From: Streptomyces violaceorubidus
GTDB lineage: Bacteria; Actinomycetota; Actinomycetes; Streptomycetales; Streptomycetaceae
NCBI RefSeq assembly: GCF_000717995.1
Contig: NZ_JODM01000028.1
Location: 1-64,000, forward strand
DNA length: 64,000 nt
Direction: 5' to 3'
Part shown: in pieces, positions 59,312 to 64,000 of the stretch
How positions within the stretch are numbered: the first letter of the stretch is position 1
Layout of the letters: each line of letters opens with the position of its first letter
Translations under genes and position numbers: made by a program
The notes under the pieces: generated by a model
Database searches by the model: none
The model's input: only the letters and a program-made list of their open reading frames with translations
What the model was told of the DNA's origin: nothing

Positions 59312-59321
59312 CGATATATCG
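59312..59321. promoter_or_regulatory. CGATATATCG palindrome upstream of padR
   Basis: This ten-base AT-centred palindrome lies in the otherwise GC-rich region, about 44 bases before the padR start. It is a plausible PadR auto-operator. Confidence 0.4.
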
Positions 59322-59491
59322 GAAGCATTCGCATGGCAAGCGGCAAGCCCTTGGAAACTCTGGGCACGCCCCTGGGAAGCCCCCCGGGAGCCCTACGGCG
59401 GCGCAGGAGGCCGACTGAGCCCGCGGGAAGCGGTCCAGCACTCCGGAATTGGCCTTGGTGGGCGGCCCCGGGCAGGCTCTAGCGTCGGGGC

Positions 59492-60300
59492 ATGCGCATC
59501 CGAATCGTCGACGCCTTCACCGACCGGCCCTTCGCCGGCAACCCCGCCGGGGTCCTGCTCCTCGACGCCTTCCCGGACGACGACCGGCTCCAGCGGATCG
59601 CCCTGGAGGTCAACCACTCCGAGACCGCGTTCGCCCACCGCCTGCCCCGGGCGGCGAGGCCGACTGGGCGCTGCGCTGGTTCACGCCGGCCGCCGAGGTC
59701 GCGATGTGCGGCCACGCCACGCTCGCCACCGCCCACGTCCTGCACACCACGGGCGCCCACCGGGGAGCGGTGCGGTTCGCCACCCGCAGCGGCGTCCTGG
59801 TGGCGACGCCCCACGAGGACGGCTCGATCACCCTGGACTTCCCCACCGCGCCGCTCACCCCGGTCGAGACCCCGGCGGGCGTCGCCGCGGCCCTGGGCAC
59901 CGAGCCCCGTACCGTCCTGGACACCGGGCCGAACGTCGGGGACCTGCTGGTCGAGGTCGCCGACGAGGAGACCGTCCGCGGCCTGACGCCGGACCTCGAG
60001 GCACTGAGCGCCCACTCCGAGCGCGGCGTCATCGCCACCGCCCGCGCCGAGGACCCGGCCGGCGGCTACGACTACGTCTCCCGCTGCTTCTTCCCCAACG
60101 TCGGCATCGACGAGGACCCGGTCACCGGCAGCGCCCACACGGCCCTCGCGCCCTTCTGGTCCGAGCGCCTGGGCCGCCCCGACCTCACCGGCCTCCAGGC
60201 ATCGTCACGCCCCGGCCGGGTGCGCACCCGGCTGCGCGGCGGGCGCACGCTGCTGAGCGGGCACGCGGTCACGGTGATCGACGGCGAGCTGCTGGCCTGA
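59492..60300 (+). pseudogene. PhzF-family isomerase, frameshifted
   Basis: Two frames together make a complete PhzF-like protein of about 270 aa. The first frame (MRIRIVDAFTDRPFAGNPAG; NHSETAFAHRLP) runs to about 59645. The rest, PGGEADWALRWFTPAAEVAM onward, is in the next frame, with GHATLATAHVL and GIDEDPVTGSAH. One base is missing in the CCCC run at 59645-59648. The catalytic glutamate in NHSETAF and the diaminopimelate-epimerase fold are visible. It may be an inactivated gene, a sequencing error, or a slippage-prone site. Confidence 0.85.
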
Positions 60301-60344
60301 GCGCGGTCAGGCGCGGGGCGGGGACCCCTACGCGGCGGGGACCC

Positions 60345-61172
60345 TCACACCGTGGGCAGCCAGTCCACCTTCCCGGCGAGCAGCCCGTAGCCGACGAAGG
60401 CCCCGATGTCGAGCAGCGAGTGGGCCACCACCAGCGGGCCCACCCGCCCCCAGCGGCGGTACAGGTAGACGAAGACCACGCCCATCACCATGTTGCCGAC
60501 GAACCCGCCGATCCCCTGGTAGAGGTGGTACGAGCCGCGCAGCACCGAGCTGGCCGCCAGCGACGCGCCCGTGCTCCAGCCGAGCTGGTCGAGCCGGCGC
60601 AGCAGGTAGCCGACGACGATGACCTCCTCCAGGACGGAGTTCTGCACCGCCGAGAGGATGAGCACGGGGTACTTCCACCACACGTCGGGCAGCGCCTCGG
60701 GTACCACGGTGAGGTTGAAGCTGAGGCCGCGGGCGGCCAGGTAGAAGGCGATGCCGGTGCTGCCGATGACGGCGGCGACGGCGGCCCCGCGGCCGAGGTC
60801 CGGCCACGGGCGGGTGCGGTCGAAGCCGAGGGTGCGCAGGCTGTGCCCCTCGCGCAGCAGGAAGTGCGCGACGAGGGCGACCGGGACGAGTGCCGTGGTG
60901 ATCCCGAAGAGCTGCCAGGCCAGGTCGAGCCAGGGCCGGCCCGGCGCCGCGGAGGCGTTGAGGGTCGCCGCCTGGTCCTTGAGCCCGCCCGGCCGGGTGA
61001 GCGAGCCGACGAAGCTGATGAGGGCGGAGACACCGCTCGCGCCGAGCGACAGCGCGAGCACGAGCAGCGTCTCGTCACGCAGGATCCGCCGTGAGAGCCG
61101 CTCCTCGGTCAAGGGCTGTTCACCGAGTCGCTTCTGAGGGAACGCGTCGTCCACCGGGCCCGCCTCCGCCAT
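60345..61172 (-). CDS. CPBP-family intramembrane metalloprotease
   Basis: This 275-aa membrane protein is in the CAAX protease/bacteriocin-processing family: EEVIVVGYLLRRLDQLGW (E-E-x3-x2-R motif, about 180-197), SYHLYQGIGGFVGN and VAHSLLDIGAFVG. Eight helices are predicted. It may process prenylated or secreted substrates or act in bacteriocin self-immunity. The ATG at 61172 has GGAGG at a normal distance. Confidence 0.92.
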   Translation of the reverse strand: MAEAGPVDDAFPQKRLGEQPLTEERLSRRILRDETLLVLALSLGASGVSALISFVGSLTRPGGLKDQAATLNASAAPGRPWLDLAWQLFGITTALVPVALVAHFLLREGHSLRTLGFDRTRPWPDLGRGAAVAAVIGSTGIAFYLAARGLSFNLTVVPEALPDVWWKYPVLILSAVQNSVLEEVIVVGYLLRRLDQLGWSTGASLAASSVLRGSYHLYQGIGGFVGNMVMGVVFVYLYRRWGRVGPLVVAHSLLDIGAFVGYGLLAGKVDWLPTV

Positions 61173-61253
61173 GCACACCTGCCTCCAGCTGGGACGTCAC
61201 AGCTTGCCCGATCAGTATGGGGCGGCGCGCGGCGGGGGCGGTCCCGGCGGCGG

Positions 61254-62771
61254 TCAGCTCAGCGGCACCGCTTCGGGCAGGCCCACCGGCCACAGGTGCA
61301 CGGGGTCGCCCTCCCGCATCAGCTCGACGTAGCGGCGGGTCGTGGCGGCCAGGGCGGCCTCCCGGGACAGACCCGCCTCCAGCGCCCGGTGGAAGGTGGC
61401 CGCCTGCCACGAGGCGCCGTTGACCCGACGCCGGCACCGCTCCTCGATCACGCCGAGGTAGAAGTCCCGGTCGGCGGGCTCCACGCCCCAGGCGTCCAGG
61501 CCCGCCTCGGCGAGCGGCAGCAGTTCGTCGCGGACGAGGACGGCGGCGTCGACCTCGGTGGTGCCGCCGAGACGCCCGCGCCGGGGCCACTCGAAGCGGG
61601 CGTCGATGCCGTGCCGGCACGCGGCCTCGAAGTTGGCGGCGGCGGCCTCGAACGGCAGCCGGGTCCACACCGGCCGGGACTCCTCGGCGAGCGCGCGTAC
61701 GACGCCGTAGTAGAAGGCGGCGTTGGCGATGACGTCGGTGACGGTGGGGCCGGCGGGCAGCACGCGGTTCTCGACGCGCAGGTGCGGGACGCCGTCGGCG
61801 ATGTCGTAGACGGGGCGGTTCCAGCGGTAGACGGTGCCGTTGTGCAGGACGAGCTCGGAGAGCGAGGGCACCCCGCCGGCGTCGAGGACCTCCAGCGGGT
61901 CCTCGTCGTCGCAGATGGGCAGCAGGGCCGGGAAGTAGCGCCGGTTCTCCTCGAACAGGTCGTAGGCCGAGGTCACCCACCGTTCCCCGAACCAGGTGCG
62001 CGGCCTGACCCCCTGGGCCTGCAGTTCGGGCGGGCGGGTGTCGGTGGACTGCTGGAACAGCGGGGGCCGGGACTCCCGCCACAGTTCGCGGCCGAAGAGG
62101 AAGGGCGCGTTGGCGCCGAGGGCGATCTGCGCGGCGGTGACGGCCTGGGCCGCGTTCCACACGGCGGCGAAGCGGTCCGGGGTGACCTGCAGGTGCAGTT
62201 GCACCGAGGTGCAGGCGGCCTCCGGGGCGATCGACTTGGAGGTGCAGGTCAGGCGCTCGATGCCCTCGATGTCGAGGGTGAAGTCCTCGCCGCGGGCGGC
62301 CACGATCTGTTCGTTGAGCAGGGCGTAGCGGTCGACCGCGGAGAGGTTGGACGAGACCAGGTCGTCCCGGTCCAGCGTCGGCAGAATGCCGATCATCGCG
62401 ATTCCCGCGTCCACCTCGCCCGCCTTGCGGTCCGCATATGCCAGGGACGTACGGATCTCCTCGGCGAGCCGGTCGAATACCCGGCCGCCGAGGCGGTGGG
62501 GGGCAATGTTGACCTCGAGGTTGAACATGGCGAGTTCGGTCTGGAAGTCACGGCTCGCGATGCGTTCGAGGACTTGCGCATTCAACATTTTCGGCATCCC
62601 GTCGGCACCGACGAGATTCAATTCGATCTCCAGCCCCATCAGGTTCTTGGGACGGTCGAACCGCTTCTCCGCCAGAAGTCGCTCCAGACCCGTCAGGCAC
62701 CGCTGGAGCTTCTCGCGGTAGCGCTGGCGATCGGACAGGTCGAACTGACCTGCCACGACCTTCTCCCCCAT
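61254..62771 (-). CDS. glutamate-cysteine-ligase-like carboxylate-amine ligase
   Basis: This 505-aa enzyme belongs to the GCS2 family: MGLEIELNLVGADG (about 45-58), ELAMFNLEVNIAPHRL, EAACTSVQLHLQVTPDRF, LRVENRVLPAGPTV and FEWPRRGRLGGTTEVD. The ATP/metal-binding glutamates are present in these segments. Streptomyces generally lack glutathione and use mycothiol and ergothioneine (where EgtA is GCS-like), so the substrate is uncertain. The ATG at 62771 follows GAAGGGA. It is preceded by a gene-free 560-base region. Confidence 0.9.
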   Translation of the reverse strand: MGEKVVAGQFDLSDRQRYREKLQRCLTGLERLLAEKRFDRPKNLMGLEIELNLVGADGMPKMLNAQVLERIASRDFQTELAMFNLEVNIAPHRLGGRVFDRLAEEIRTSLAYADRKAGEVDAGIAMIGILPTLDRDDLVSSNLSAVDRYALLNEQIVAARGEDFTLDIEGIERLTCTSKSIAPEAACTSVQLHLQVTPDRFAAVWNAAQAVTAAQIALGANAPFLFGRELWRESRPPLFQQSTDTRPPELQAQGVRPRTWFGERWVTSAYDLFEENRRYFPALLPICDDEDPLEVLDAGGVPSLSELVLHNGTVYRWNRPVYDIADGVPHLRVENRVLPAGPTVTDVIANAAFYYGVVRALAEESRPVWTRLPFEAAAANFEAACRHGIDARFEWPRRGRLGGTTEVDAAVLVRDELLPLAEAGLDAWGVEPADRDFYLGVIEERCRRRVNGASWQAATFHRALEAGLSREAALAATTRRYVELMREGDPVHLWPVGLPEAVPLS

Positions 62772-63330
62772 GGAAGAGTCCCTTCTCGGAGCGATGAGTG
62801 GAAGATCCGGCCGCCGCTGGCCGGTGGCCGGTCAGGTGGGATGATGCCCAGCCGAAGCGATCGATAACGTCCCCGGACCGGACCGGCAGCCGCTACGCTG
62901 TGCCGGTGTGACCGGTGGCACATTCACCGGGCATGGCGCGCGGAGCAGTTTCCCGGGCCGGTAACTCGTGAAAAACGCCGACGACAATTGGCCGACCGCT
63001 CGGTGAGCATTCCCGGAGGTCATCGCGGTACACCCGGTCCGAAAGCCGGAAAATTCTCGCATATCGGCGGCCGAATTCAACCTTGTACTGGTTACCCGGA
63101 TCGGCTAGCCGAAACACAGTGTGAACACATGTCGTATAAACTCCGCGGACAAGGCAGCGGATCGGCGCCCACGGTCGAAGGATCCTGCCGTCGCGCCGCC
63201 GCGCGGCAGGCCTCTCCCGCATCTCGGTTCCCGGACCCGGCCCCTGCCTTCCCCAGCTCTGTGAGCCGACAGCGTCGTCCGCCCTGCTCCGCCCTCGTGC
63301 CACCGTGCCTTCGAATGAGAGGCGACCCTC
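62772..63330. other. gene-free intergenic region
   Basis: No convincing gene occurs in this stretch between divergent genes. It has an AT-richer core at 62940-63150 (for example GGAAAATTCTCGCATAT, CATGTCGTATAAACTCC), suggesting promoters for both the GCS-like gene and the gene at 63331. A short frame at 62832-63080 on the minus strand has no ribosome binding site or codon bias. Confidence 0.5.
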
Positions 63331-63915
63331 ATGCCCCTGCGTGTCCCCCAGGCCCCCGTGCCCGCCCTGCGCTCCGTCCTCACCGCCCTCTCCTCGCCCA
63401 CCGCGGTCCGCGAGGCCCGGACCCCCGCGCTGCTCGGCGCCCAGGGACCCGCCACACCCGAACTGCCGCTTCCGGTGCACGTGCTCGACCGGGTCACGGC
63501 GCAGGGCGTGGCGGCCACGCGGCTGGCCGGGTGGCGGTTCCACATCCGCTGCGGGGAGCGTGTGGTGGCGGCGGCGGAGACGATGTTGACGCCGGACGGC
63601 TGGGCCTTCTCGCACTTCTTCGAGGGCCCCTACGTCGCCTCGACCGAGCGCGCGCTGCGGCAGGCCGAGTCGGTGACCCAGCCCTACCAGCCGCGCCTGC
63701 TCTCCGTTCCCGAGCTGTACATGCTGACGCTGTGGCTGCACGGCGACTGCACCGCGGACGCCGGCGCCGGTCACCCCGCGGCCAACGACCTGCTGGTGCC
63801 GCTGGCACCGGCCCCGCCCGGCATCGCGGCGCACCGGCCGCACCGGGTCGCCGAACTGCTGCCGGTCCTCACCCACCGGGTGACGCCGACGCGCCTGCTG
63901 GGTTCCCCCGCCTGA
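63331..63915 (+). CDS. hypothetical protein of unknown function
   Basis: This 194-aa protein reads as soluble with a central beta-rich part (RLAGWRFHIRCGERVVAAAE, GWAFSHFFEGPYVASTERAL) and a hydrophobic LYMLTLWLHGDC near 130-142. The ATG at 63331 has GAGAGG 8 bases upstream. It has no family I recognise. It is divergent from the GCS-like gene. Confidence 0.75.
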   Translation: MPLRVPQAPVPALRSVLTALSSPTAVREARTPALLGAQGPATPELPLPVHVLDRVTAQGVAATRLAGWRFHIRCGERVVAAAETMLTPDGWAFSHFFEGPYVASTERALRQAESVTQPYQPRLLSVPELYMLTLWLHGDCTADAGAGHPAANDLLVPLAPAPPGIAAHRPHRVAELLPVLTHRVTPTRLLGSPA

Positions 63916-64000
63916 CCTGCCCCGCCGCACCTCTCCCCCGCCCACCCGCGCGGACTAGCCCCATCCGGCCATGCCGAACCACCCGAAGTGACAGTGCTGT

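Noticed and set aside
62832..63080. Small minus-strand frame in the intergenic gap
   Set aside because: No ribosome binding site and weak third-position GC bias; not supported as a gene.
1..64000. CRISPR arrays, polyketide or peptide clusters
   Set aside because: No regularly spaced repeats and no modular synthase motifs were found anywhere in the window.

Overview
The window is high-GC actinobacterial chromosome and almost certainly Streptomyces. Third codon positions are nearly all G or C, GTG starts are frequent, and the gene set includes a divergent third EF-Tu (tuf3, which I remember as SCO1321 in S. coelicolor), two Lrp/AsnC regulators, MocR, PadR and several lipoproteins. From memory the order from phoD to the paired fabG genes matches the S. 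coelicolor SCO1290-SCO1370 neighbourhood; I could not check this.

Positions 1-3300 are the right end of an integrated element. From left to right there is the 3' end of an IS transposase, an acidic reading frame that runs into the IS, a gene-poor stretch, a small protein with two zinc-binding cysteine clusters, and a large serine integrase whose start faces the chromosome. The element sits inside a phoD alkaline phosphatase gene; only the 3' part of phoD (3309-4194) remains next to the integrase.

Positions 4346-30600 are host backbone. They hold a translationally coupled SWIM/DUF6493 pair, a membrane-anchored ACT-GNAT protein, a PLP trans-sulfuration enzyme with a divergent Lrp regulator, a DUF885 protein, an Imm21-like immunity gene with a broken partial copy, a rhodanese with a divergent Lrp regulator, sbcDC, a YigZ/IMPACT protein, a CysRS-like protein lacking catalytic motifs, a CoA-binding protein, a decayed pobA, an ArsR/CDF metal pair, an XRE-cupin/YbaK pair, two left-handed beta-helix proteins, DedA, a hotdog thioesterase, a Pro/Gln-rich membrane protein and a spermidine-synthase-like protein.

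Positions 30600-48900 hold tuf3, a DNA alkylation repair protein, a VTT membrane protein, uppP, an SDR, lnt, a Gfo/Idh/MocA oxidoreductase, two gene remnants, DinB, a lipoprotein, ung, a peptide ABC solute-binding lipoprotein, two fabG-like genes, a secreted acidic repeat-rich protein, a coupled HipA/DUF3037 pair and an M24 aminopeptidase.

Positions 48900-64000 hold a LuxR-type regulator, a Rieske lipoprotein coupled to an FMN protein, LysR and a divergent EamA exporter, MocR and a divergent FMN protein, two more EamA exporters, a stand-alone Clp N-domain protein, PadR, a frameshifted PhzF gene, a CPBP protease, a glutamate-cysteine-ligase-like enzyme and one unknown gene. I saw no tRNA, rRNA, CRISPR array or biosynthetic gene cluster. 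The best candidates for under-described biology are the integrase end with its zinc-ribbon partner, the SWIM/DUF6493 pair, the HipA/DUF3037 pair, the CysRS-like protein and the Imm21 duplication.
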